From NCBI RefSeq assembly GCF_050947875.1, contig NC_134577.1:69196639-69260638 (forward strand): DNA of 64,000 nt, written 5' to 3'. The translations under genes were made by a program, and so were the position numbers. Under the pieces are notes generated by a model, which was given only the letters and a program-made list of their open reading frames with translations, ran no database searches and was not told the DNA's origin. This DNA is from Dermacentor variabilis (lineage: Eukaryota > Arthropoda > Arachnida > Ixodida > Ixodidae). Shown here piece after piece: positions 45,247 to 55,969 of this stretch; within the stretch, counting starts at the first letter, position 1; every line of letters begins with the position of its first letter.

Positions 45247-48200
45247 CTAAAAATTGCCTGGACAAATGATTTTCAGAATGCGGGTTTCAGCTAAAAAATC
45301 TAAGACAATTTGCAGTCTTAAAAGCGGTTCGTCACTAAGAAAAAATGCAGGATGGAGAGGTATATTTTCCCGATATGCAGAAGGGAAATACCTTTTCCTC
45401 TCCGTTTCTATTGCAGGGCACTGGATAAGAACATGGAGGACGGTCAGGCTATCGCCGCACCTACTACAAGTAGGAGGATCCCCGCCAGTCAAGAGGTAGG
45501 AGTGAGTACTGTAAGTGTGTCCTATTCTTAATCGGCAAAGAAGTACTTCCTTGTACCGTGCTGTTTTTTCACTTATCCAATTCCGCAATTTTGGTTTTAT
45601 AATATGTAACTTATTCAATGTTTGTGTATCCCACTCTGCTTGCCAATGTTTCCTCAATTTACGGCGCAGAACGGGCTTTAGGTCTGTGGCAGGAATGGGG
45701 ATATTTACATCTGTGTCGCTAAAACTCCCTGACGTAGCGTTTTCGTCAGCAGCTACGTTGCCTTTTATACCTTTATGGCCAGGTACCCAACATAGGATAA
45801 TCGCTTGGTGGCAGATATATGCGGAGCAAAACAAACAATACAGCTCATTGAAAACGGTATTCTTATGCTTTCGTAAGCTAATCAGGGCTCTCACAACACT
45901 TAATGAGTCTGTAAAGACAACAGCCTTAGCGACATTACTGCGCCTTATGTGTTTAATAGCCGAAAGTATACCGTATGCTTCTGCCGTAAAGATACTGGTG
46001 TGTGGGTTTAGTGGCCCTGATGTTGAAAATGAGGATCCGAGAGCTGCGTAAGCAACACCAGCAGGAGACTTCGAAGCATCTGTGTAATATTCGTCACAGG
46101 AATACTTCTCTTTAAGTTCAATAAAATGCGACTGTATGTGAGCCTCAGGTGCTTGTTTCGATAATAATAAGAAAGAGATGTCACATTGGATATTTTGGCA
46201 CTCCCAAGGCGGTAGAAGCCGAGAGGGGGCCATTAAGACATTCTCTAAAAGAGAGACCCCTGTTTTTTCTGAGAGTGCTTCCAACCGGAGGGACAGAGGA
46301 GGCCGGACACCTGGGCGGTTACGGAATAGCCTGGCCATGGAGGAGTCGTGAATAATTGAATGACATGGTTGATCCACAGCTGATTTTACCTTCAAGGCAT
46401 GCGAAAGACACAAATATGTCCTTTGGTAGTATAGAGACCATTCATTAGATTCGATGTATAGACTTTGCACAGGACTAGTTCTAAAGGCGCCTGTTGCAAG
46501 GCGGATGCCTACGTGGTGTACAGGATCTAGCATTTTTAAAGTACTACGTCCAGCAGAATTATATACTATGGCTCCATAGTCCAGGCGTGTTAATATTAGA
46601 CTTTTGTACAGCTTCATTAGGCATCTCCTGTCGCTTCCCCAAGCTGTGCGCGACAACAGCTTCAGCAGATTCATAGTCTTGAGATACTTCAGGGTTGGCA
46701 CAAAAGTTAGCGTACTGTCTAGAAGGATCCCTAAGAATTGGTGTTCACAGCTCACAGATAACCGTTCTCCATTGAGATTGATCACGGGGTCCGCCAGTAT
46801 CCCTCTTTTATTAGAGGACAGGACGCACGTACTTTTTTCGGATTTAGCCTAAAACCATTTTCGTCCGCCCACTTGGACAATTTATTTATGCAAAGCTGTA
46901 CATTTTGCTCACAGATACTTAGATTACATGATTTAAAACCTATCTGGATGTCATCTACATATACAGAATAAAACATACTACGTGGTATGGCAGTCTGGAT
47001 CGAGTTCATTTTGACAATAAAAAGAGTGCAGCTGAGCACACCTCCCTGTGGAACACTAGCCTCTTGCGTAAATCGACGAGACAGAACGTTACCAACTCTA
47101 ACACGGAAGGTGCGATTGGAGAGGTAACTCTGAATGATGTATAGCAAGTTGCCTCGAACTCCCATTTCAGACAGATCACGGAGGATTCCAAAGCACCAGG
47201 TTGTGTCGTATGCCTTCTCCATATCTAAAAATACGGACAGGAAAAACTGTTTGTGGACAAAGGCATCACGGATATTTGTCTCGATGCGGACAAGGTGATC
47301 TGTTGTGGATCTACCCTCTCTAATACCGCACTGTAAGGGATCGAGTATCTTGTAGCTTTCAAGAAAATGGATGAGGCGACGATTAATCATTTTCTCAGAT
47401 AATTTGCATATACAACTTGTCAGAGCTATAGGCCTATAACTGTTGGGTGAGGAAGGGTCCTTGCCCTCTTTGAGAATAGGGATTACGATTGCTTCTTTCC
47501 AAACAGAAGGAATGTAGCCTGCAGAGAACATGGAATTAAAGAGTGACAGTAGTGCTTTCTGGGTTTCGGGGTGTAAGTGTCTGATCATCTCATACATTAT
47601 TCTGTCACTTCCTGGAGCGGACTTGTTGCAACAGTCCAGTGAGGCCTGGAACTCAGCCATTCCAAATGGACGATTGTATACTTCATTGGGTGTGCTTTTC
47701 CGACCAGAATTCATCTGTTCTGCTAGTCGCTGGTACTTTTTTGGAATGTATCTGTGTAATGAGATGTACTGGAAATGTGCCCGAATTGTGCTCCTAGACA
47801 ATCTGCCTGATTCTCCAGTGTGTCTCCCTGTGTATTTAATAAAGGTAAGGGATGAGTTTCGCGGCCTTTTATTTTGTTAACCCTGTTCCAGGCTTTTCGT
47901 TCGTCTGTATATGAATTGATGCTGCTTATGTAGTTTTTCCAACTTTCCCGTTTAGCGCGGCGGCGGGTTCTTCTACCTTGCGACTTGATCGCCTTGAAAT
48001 TAGATTCTCTGTGGCTGGTGAGTTACAGAGGAGATTCCAAGCCTTGTTTTGCTTTTTCCTGGCTTCCCTACACTCCTTATTCCACCATGGAATACGTCGT
48101 TTCGAGGGCGACCCTTTTGTCTGGGGGATACATACTGATTCAGCATCAATAATGAACGCTGTTATGTATGTTACTGCGTCGTCTAGGCTAAGTTCACAGA

Positions 48201-48949
48201 TATCATTCCAGGGCAGCTGCGTTAGTTCGCGAAACTTCGCCCAGTCGGCTGAATCAACTTTCCATCGAGGAACATGTGCAGGACGCTCACTTTGTTTTTT
48301 AAGGTGTAGGACGATGGGGAAGTGATCACTGCCATAAGGGTTATTAATGACATCCCACTGGAGATATGGCACAATTGTGCTAGACGCTATGCTTAGGTCT
48401 ATCGAAGAAAATGTTTTATGTGTAGGGCTGTAAAATGTTGGCTTTTTCTTGTTAAGCAAGCAAGAACTTGAAGTGAATAGGATGTATTCAATAAGCAGTC
48501 CTCTCGCATCACAGCCTGAGTCGCCCCACAGTGTGCTTGCGCGTTTAGATCACCGACGACTATCTAAGGGTGACGTAGCTCGTCAATAAAGCTTTGAAAT
48601 GTTGTGCTAGAGAGTTGATAACTTGGGGGATGTATACAGACGTGATGGTAACTAGTTTATTGAATAGAACTGCTTCGATAGAAACTACCTCAAGAGGAGT
48701 TTGGAGTTGCAGTTGCCGACAAGCAACGCCTCTGTCGACCATCATTGCTACCCCGCCGGACGATGCAACAGCATCATCTCGGTCTTTCCGGAAAATAGCG
48801 TATTGCCTAAGAAAGTTTTTTTGCGTAGATTTAAGATGTGTCTCCTGAACACACAGCATCTTTGGATTGCATTTGTGTAAGAGTTCTTTGACATCGTCGA
48901 GGTTGTGGATCAGACCTCTCACGTTCCAGTGTAATATTTGTGTATCCAT
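45247..48949 (-). pseudogene. I-clade LINE ORF2: endonuclease, RT, RNase H; frameshifted
   Basis: Starts MDTQILHWNVRGLIHNLDDV at 48949 (APE endonuclease; MLCVQETHL holds the catalytic Glu). After frame breaks come VVGDLNAQ and NPYGSDHFPIVLH. RT lies at 47801-46782 with LDMEKAYDTTWC and YSVYVDDIQIGF. A one-base loss in an A-run near 46833 leads to the frame 46785-45247 holding thumb, RNase H (YYTDASKS, FTAEAYGI, VVFTDSLSVV, WVPGHKGIKGNVAADENA) and a terminal CSRCGDSLTVLHVLIQC. It would nick DNA and copy its RNA, but at least four frame breaks inactivate it. Confidence 0.9.
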
Positions 48950-48988
48950 ATTGTTTGTGCTTCTGTGCTGTGTTTCAAGAGATATCAC

Positions 48989-50138
48989 TTAGGTTGGCTC
49001 AAGGGACCTTTCCAAGCCCCTTGATGCAGGGTATTTCTTTTTTTTGGCGCGCTCCAGGGAGCCACGCCGTTCCTTCGGCGTCTGAGACGCCGGAGAAGTT
49101 TTTGTTACATCCATCGCCTCGTCAGAGGCGCTGGATGACGCCCGCTCAGCGGGCACGCGCGGGGGTTTTCCGGGCCTGTCTGCACGAGCAGTGGCCCTGG
49201 GACCGGCAGGCTCGGAGGTCTGCTGGCCCTTCGTGGTAGGGGGCGGAAGAGCCGTGGCTGCTGCCGCCAGGGGGGCTGATGGCGATTTGTTTCTCCTTTT
49301 TCCCAGTATGGCACGACCGCTAGTAGGCGGGGTGGTCTCCTTCACAGTATGCACAGTGGTTTGTTGATGTACAGATGTCGGAAGCGTGTTCAGAAGAACT
49401 ACACTTGGCACAAGTAGCACGTCCTCTGCAGTTCTGCGACCCATGCCCAAAGCGCTGACACTTGAAGCATCGACGCGGATTTGGGATATACGGTCTGACG
49501 CGAAGCTTACAGTAACCGGTTTCTATTGTTTCAGGTAGGTTGCAGGTTCCGAAAGTAATGATTATGTGTTTGGTAGGTATTTGCTTGTCATCTCGCCTCA
49601 ATGTTATTCTTTGAAATCTGACTACGTTCTGGTCTTGGCATCCTTCAAGCAGTTCACTTTCGCTCAGTTCGAGGAGGTCATCTTCTGAGTCGACCCCGCG
49701 CACAGTGTGCATTGATCTGTGTGGGCCCACTGAGACGGGAATTTCCCCAAATGCTACAACTTTCGGCAGTTTGTCATACTGCACTTTGTCGCGGAGTTCG
49801 AGAAGAAGATCGCCACTTCCCAACTTCGTTACTTTATAGCCTGGGCGAACTGCTTCAGTGAGAGATTTCGCTACAACAAATGGTGAGATCATTCTCACGG
49901 TTTTCTTATCGTTTTGACTATGTACAACATGGTACTTTAGAAAAGATTGTTTTGGCTGCATGAAGAAAGTGAATGTTTCACCGGTGCGCCCCCGCTTCAG
50001 GAAGCGATCAGGTAGCGGAGGAAAGGTATTTGCCATATAGAGCAGGCAAATTCGGCGGCGATGGCGGCCACCCACCACCGAGCACAACAAGGGGACGCTA
50101 CAAGGTTGGAAGAATACCTGCAGACGCCAGCCATGCAT
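48989..50138 (-). pseudogene. I-clade LINE ORF1 (Gag-like, CCHC knuckles), frameshifted
   Basis: The first frame (50138-49320; MANTFPPLPDRFLKRG at 50036 is a likelier start) ends with CFKCQRFGHGSQNC, CAKCSSSEHASDIC and a third partial CAYCEGDH knuckle. It then meets a stop where the other frame (to 48989) supplies a Lys/Pro/Ser-rich tail ending SLERAKKKKYPASRG. ORF1 proteins coat the element RNA. The break near 49330 separates knuckles and tail. Confidence 0.8.
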
Positions 50139-50565
50139 CGCCGCTATATCCTAATATATATATATACCCAAGGCAGGATATATTACACACGGTCAACCCT
50201 TGCCGCCAGGAAATACGGAAGTAATAAGAAGTGAAGAGAAGACAGGAAAGATGTAAAAGTGGGAGAGAAAGACGAAGATTGAAGAGGAGGACAGGAAAAG
50301 GCGACTGCCGATTTCCCCCGGGTGGGTTAGTCCGGGGGTGCCGACTACGTGAAGCCGAGGCCAAAGAGGTGTGTTGCCGCCGCCGGGGGGCCGTAAAGGT
50401 CCAAACACCCCGCATTGGTTCAACCCCCAGGATCCCATTTTCCCCAGACACGGCTAAGCCGCGCACGGCTACGCGCGGGAGGGTCCAACCCTCGTGTGCT
50501 CGGGTACGTGGTGTCGAAACGCACCAAACGTCTGCTGACGCAGACGCCCCTGCGGGGTGCCAAAG

Positions 50566-51082
50566 CCCTCGTGCTGTATCTTGTGTCCTGTATAATATTA
50601 GATATTTTATGCCGTTTTCTGTCCGTAAATGTGTTACACACGCTCTAGCCTATAGTGTGCTTAGATACGGAATCACTGTTTATGGTCACAGCACGGTTCG
50701 TTGGGAGCGCAGGGTGAATTCGCTTCTGCATTTAAAGAATATTGCCCACGACCTACCGATTGGTAATAATATTGACATTTTTAGAAGATTAAGGCTTCCA
50801 AGTTTTAACGCTGCGTTAACAGAAACTATTGTGCTTAACCATTTATGGTACAGTCGGTTCACCATTCCGTATGTTCCTGCACGTTATTTAAGACCAAAAT
50901 CGCCTTACTGCATTCCTGGCTCCTCAACCCGGTATGGAAAGCGCGCACGTCAATACTACGTGCCGGCCCGTTTCAATAGTATGCCACCTAGTGCATTCCG
51001 CATGAACACAAAATACACTCTGAAAAAAAAATATTGCCGTGTGTCTCCGCGTTTCTTCCTGCCCCATATTTCTTTCCTCTAG
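50566..51082 (+). pseudogene. CR1-like LINE ORF2, right fragment
   Basis: The plus frame reads YNIRYFMPFSVRKCVTHALA, YSVLRYGITVYG, then NIDIFRRLRLPSFNAALTE and ends KKYCRVSPRFFLPHISFL, stop at 51082. It continues directly from the 44776-44930 fragment once the I-clade LINE is removed. Downstream to 51450 no feature is recognised. Confidence 0.7.
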
Positions 51083-51932
51083 TGTTACTGTCTTAATTTC
51101 GCATTACTGTGATCCCTTTTGATGTTGTAATAGTTATGCGTTGGTAATTGCTTGTATTTTACTTGTCGAGTTCGTTGCAACATCTGTTTTCCTTTGTTTT
51201 GCTAATGCTCACTGTCCGTCGCGCACTGCCACTCAAGCCCTTGGTGAGACTGTGGTAGATCTGTCGGTCCGTCCGCCTGTCCGTGTCTCTGTCCATCTAT
51301 CAATTATGCTAGAGCGGTGCAACCTTTGCCAGAATATAAAGGTACAAGGTAGAACGCCAACATTGCAATGGCCGTCTCGAAACAGGCCGGGAATGAGCGT
51401 TTCGCAACCTCCAATTATTTGCTGCTAACCAGCACAGTTAGAAGCTTCCCTGCCAACCATTGCTTGCACTCCCTAGCCCCTTCATTGCTCAATACCCAAG
51501 CGTAGTCGATCCCTTTATTTGAGAAAACCGCCAAGAACGCGTGCATCCGTTTTTTCGAGCGCTTTAGGTATACAGTAACGGATCTGCCACAAAACGAATG
51601 GTATAGTATGAAAAAAGACCCAGCTAGTGCTATCCACCTATGTTCCTCTTGTCTTTATTAGCGAAAATTCTTGCTATGTATCAACTTATTTGTTTCCTTC
51701 AGGAGTAAGTCCTGCTGGCCATTGCAAACTTTTGTCCTCTTGCAGTAGTCCTTCGTATCGAGGGCTTCCCACTTCTTGCCCCGTGTCGCTCTCTCACCAT
51801 CGCTGGCGCCGTCGCAGTGCACGTCGTCACTCGGGGCGAGCCAGGACACCAGGGGCCCCTTGGTGAATATTCCACTGGCCGTTGGCTGCAATCCGAAAAA
51901 GGGGTATCGTTGTTCGTGAAACGCTGCGGAAA

Positions 51933-53060
51933 GACCGACCGACCGACCGACCGACCGACCGACCGACCGACCGACCGACCGACCGACCGACCGACCGACC
52001 GACCGACCGACCGACCGACCGACCGACCGACCGACCGACCGACCGACCGACCGACCGACCGACCGACCGACCGACCGACCGACCGACCGACCGACCGACC
52101 GACCGACCGACCGACCGACCGACCGACCGACCGACCGACCGACCGACCGACCGACCGACCGACCGACCGACCGACCGACCGACCGACCGACCGACCGACC
52201 GACCGACCGACCGACCGACCGACCGACCGACCGACCGACCGACCGACCGACCGACCGACCGACCGACCGACCGACCGACCGACCGACCGACCGACCGACC
52301 GACCGACCGACCGACCGACCGACCGACCGACCGACCGACCGACCGACCGACCGACCGACCGACCGACCGACCGACCGACCGACCGACCGACCGACCGACC
52401 GACCGACCGACCGACCGACCGACCGACCGACCGACCGACCGACCGACCGACCGACCGACCGACCGACCGACCGACCGACCGACCGACCGACCGACCGACC
52501 GACCGACCGACCGACCGACCGACCGACCGACCGACCGACCGACCGACCGACCGACCGACCGACCGACCGACCGACCGACCGACCGACCGACCGACCGACC
52601 GACCGACCGACCGACCGACCGACCGACCGACCGACCGACCGACCGACCGACCGACCGACCGACCGACCGACCGACCGACCGACCGACCGACCGACCGACC
52701 GACCGACCGACCGACCGACCGACCGACCGACCGACCGACCGACCGACCGACCGACCGACCGACCGACCGACCGACCGACCGACCGACCGACCGACCGACC
52801 GACCGACCGACCGACCGACCGACCGACCGACCGACCGACCGACCGACCGACCGACCGACCGACCGACCGACCGACCGACCGACCGACCGACCGACCGACC
52901 GACCGACCGACCGACCGACCGACCGACCGACCGACCGACCGACCGACCGACCGACCGACCGACCGACCGACCGACCGACCGACCGACCGACCGACCGACC
53001 GACCGACCGACCGACCGACCGACCGACCGACCGACCGACCGACCGACCGACCGACCGACC
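51933..53060 (+). repeat. (GACC)282 perfect tetranucleotide array, 1128 bp
   Basis: Every base from 51933 to 53060 follows GACC without a visible interruption: 1128 bp, 282 units. All six frames are open because the unit is four bases and lacks stops, giving Pro-Thr-Asp-Arg and Gly-Arg-Ser-Val artefact proteins. Followed by four TGAT units (53061-53076). The count may reflect assembly. Confidence 0.97.
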
Positions 53061-53079
53061 TGATTGATTGATTGATTCA

Positions 53080-54860
53080 ACTGGCCTTAACCACACAACT
53101 GTGTGATGCCTACACACAGTGATAGGCAAATGTACCCAGCGGCAAGTGCGTTTGTTACTTGCGTTTTGAAAGTTATGTATAATCACGCTTGTCGTCCTGC
53201 CGCCTGCCCTGAGTGCTTAAACTTCAGGATACTGAACACTTAACGGGACAGTAATGAAAGCCCGAAACAAGTTCAGACAAAATGCGGAGCATATAATAAC
53301 TATATTTTGGTTAGTTTGACGATAGAGCGGTTCATTTAAATAAGGGGGGAAGTGAAGGTCAGTTTCTGTGACCAGAGCGATGTTGCATCACTGTGCCTTT
53401 AGAGAGTTCGAATTAATATTTTTTTCACTTGGGCTTTTGTGAGGCTGAATAAATGCTTTCTTAACGTGCTAAGTTCATTCCATTCATGCCTATAATAAAC
53501 GAGCCTAAATACCCGCAGCGACGCTCACGTCGAACCTCCTTCGTCGTTCTCCTCTCTTTCTGCCTCGTTTCACCGGCAGGGGCGCGCTTAATCCAGACTG
53601 GCGTTTAAGACTCGCATAGACTTGCCCGGCGTGGTACGTTCGTCGGGGGCTTCCGTGCATCGAATGTTTCTTTTTCTTTTTTACTGCTGCTTTCTTTTAA
53701 TGTGATTCGCGTAGAGAAAGGGGGCAAGTGAACTGATTTGCAGCCTTGCGGACGTTGGGTGTTTTTTGGGCTGCCCTCGCTGTGGTGCGATTCCTGTCAG
53801 GAGTGAACCCAGCGAACTTTGGCGTGCATCGGGTGTTCGGTTACTGTACTGTTGGTGTTGTGGAGTAATGGACGTTTCGGGCGTCTAGATGACCCTTGAA
53901 ACTGCATTGCTCGCACTCCTGCGTCCGCGACTTGCACGTGTGCGAGCAAACTCAAAAAGTGGCTGCTATTTCGCTCCACGAAATTCCCGCGCGAACACGT
54001 ACGGTGGCTGATAGTTATCTCGGGTGGCAACAGTGTACTTCGAATTCGACGTCACGCTATTCAATTGTGTGCAGTTGTCCTTTTTTGCTGCCTTCAGACT
54101 TCGAAAAGGGTGCCGTGCCACGTGTTTACCCATGGCCTCCTATGCTCAGAGCGTATATCGTCTCGTCGTTACCGAATGAAGTGTACTGTCAGACGGCATC
54201 ATTGACAGAGAGGCCACCACTTCTTTCACCACGTTTTTAAGAACAATATTTTAATTTTTTACCGTGTTCTTTCACCCGGTTTCGTAATCGGTGGTTGGCG
54301 GTTGAATTTTCACCGCCAATAGAAAAGGGCACATATCCCTCGCAGGCTCTCGAGTGTTCCTCACCAACAGTAAATACACAGGATTAGGAAAACAGTCGAT
54401 ATGTAACGTAATTCTCGCACACTTGCGAGTTCTTTATATGGAATTTTCAACTGTAAAATAAGGTTTTTCGTCAATACTGAGTGAGCTAGACATTGTGGAA
54501 TTATGCTGCGAAGATACTCAATGGGCGTCAATGCGGTACTAGATTTGGCGGTCGTAGCTGTAGGGAGGAACTTGACTCTTCGTAGGGACTTAGGCAAGCA
54601 GGGTTTATTTACATATTAACATTTTGAACAAGTGATACATTTACACAGTCTATGCGTGACTCCTGAATGTAGCCCGCAAGACGAACATACAGCATACGAG
54701 CACACAGCTCACGAGTACATTTTGAGCACAGAGCACGACGACGAGCACCCTCTAGCAGCCGACAATCGCTGCTTATAAGCACTTGGTCCCCCCTTGATTC
54801 CAAGGGGACGGAAACGTTCGTCCAGTCATTGTAAACACGCCGCCTCTCCCCGGGACGGGT
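53080..54860. other. Stretch without recognised gene
   Basis: A 115-codon plus frame at 53896-54240 and a 78-codon minus frame at 54597-54361 carry no recognisable domain or clear splice borders. A (CA)n run lies at 54865-54886. Confidence 0.35.
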
Positions 54861-54924
54861 TACACACACACACACACACACACACAAGTGCAATGGTCCG
54901 CAGCCGACGTCACAGGGGCTTCGT

Positions 54925-55215
54925 AGAAATCGGAGCCGTCGCGGGTAGCGCGTCCGAGTAGCACATTGTCTTGCGTCTTGGTCGGCGCGTGGGAAGGAGC
55001 CTTCGTCGGCGTTCCCGCGGCAACTCCCTCACTCATAGCAGAACAAGGCGGCGTTGTCGTGTTGCGCCCAAAGCCTGCTTCGTCGAACTCCTTCAGTCAC
55101 AACGGCGACGAGGCTAGAGTGTAACGGTGGCGCTTTCAGCACAAAGCCTGCTTCGTCGAACTCGGAGCTGACCCGGGTAGCGCGCCCGGGTAGCACATTG
55201 TCTGGTGTCTCGAAA
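54925..55215 (+). repeat. Local direct repeats
   Basis: AAGCCTGCTTCGTCGAACTC occurs at about 55071 and 55143. A GGGTAGCGCG...GTAGCACATTGTC block occurs at about 54944 and 55177. Short duplication, noncoding; could belong to an LTR. Confidence 0.6.
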
Positions 55216-55276
55216 AGCGCATGGGGAGGTTCCGCGAATTACCTCCCCTCGAGAACTCTCCTGAGCTGACCCCTCG

Positions 55277-55335
55277 CCGCGTGGCTGCCGGTTATCCGCA
55301 CTTCAGAGAAGTGCGGATAACCGGCAGCCACGCGG
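55277..55335. repeat. Perfect 28-bp inverted repeat, 3-nt loop
   Basis: Arms 55277-55304 and 55308-55335 are exact complements around AGA; the arm begins CCGCGTGGCTGCCGGTTATC. Would form a very stable hairpin. Confidence 0.95.
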
Positions 55336-55969
55336 TTATCCCGGTTGTACCCCGGTTGTATCCCAGGGGTCCCAGTTGGATCGGAACACGTGCAGCGGGC
55401 TAAAATAGCTGCAGGCTTATCCTAACAGCGGATGTAGAAACTAGCATCGTTGAAGACATCGTCGTGCGCATAAATGCGAGTAGGCGGGCGTCTGCGCAGC
55501 CACTGTTGCGGGAAAGCTGTGGGACAGCTGCTGGTACAGATGCTCCGGTGGAACGGTCGAAAAAAAGATTCGCCCATTCATTCAAGCGTGGCCTATAGCG
55601 CGTGCGTCATTGCATACGTCACGTAGCAGCCATCTGGCTGACTAAAAACGTGGCCTATAGAGCGCGCGTCATTGCATACGTCCCGTAGCAGCCATCTGCA
55701 TGACTAAAGGCGTGGCCTATAGTGCGTGCGTCATTGCATACGTCGCGTAGCAGCCATCACGCTGACTAAAAGCGTGGCCTACAGAGCGTGCGTCATTGCA
55801 TACTTCACTTAGCAGACATCTGGCTTACTGAAAGCGTGGCCTATAGTACGCGCGTCATTGCATACGTCACGTAGCAGCCATCTAGCTGACTAAAAGCGTG
55901 GCCTACACAGCGTGCGTCATTGCATACGTCACGTAGGAGCCATCTGGCTGACTAAAAGCGTGGCCTATA

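Larger units (their letters stand above)
44931..50557 (-). mobile_element. I-clade non-LTR retrotransposon, near full length, frameshifted
   Basis: The 5.6-kb element has a 5' UTR (about 50557-50139), ORF1 with CCHC knuckles, and ORF2 with endonuclease, reverse transcriptase, RNase H and a C-terminal Cys/His motif. The 3' UTR ends in a short CATCATCATCA tail at about 44935. The RNase H domain together with a knuckle-bearing ORF1 points to the I group, not Jockey. TGCCAAAG occurs at both flanks (44923-44930, 50558-50565) as a probable target duplication. Several frameshifts make it inactive. Confidence 0.85.

Noticed and set aside
51699..53186. Proteins of about 400-500 residues in several frames over the GACC array
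   Set aside because: A four-base unit without stops opens every frame; the peptides are pure PTDR or GRSV repeats.
55586..55969. CRISPR array
   Set aside because: Units are tandem without spacers, and the sequence context is eukaryotic.
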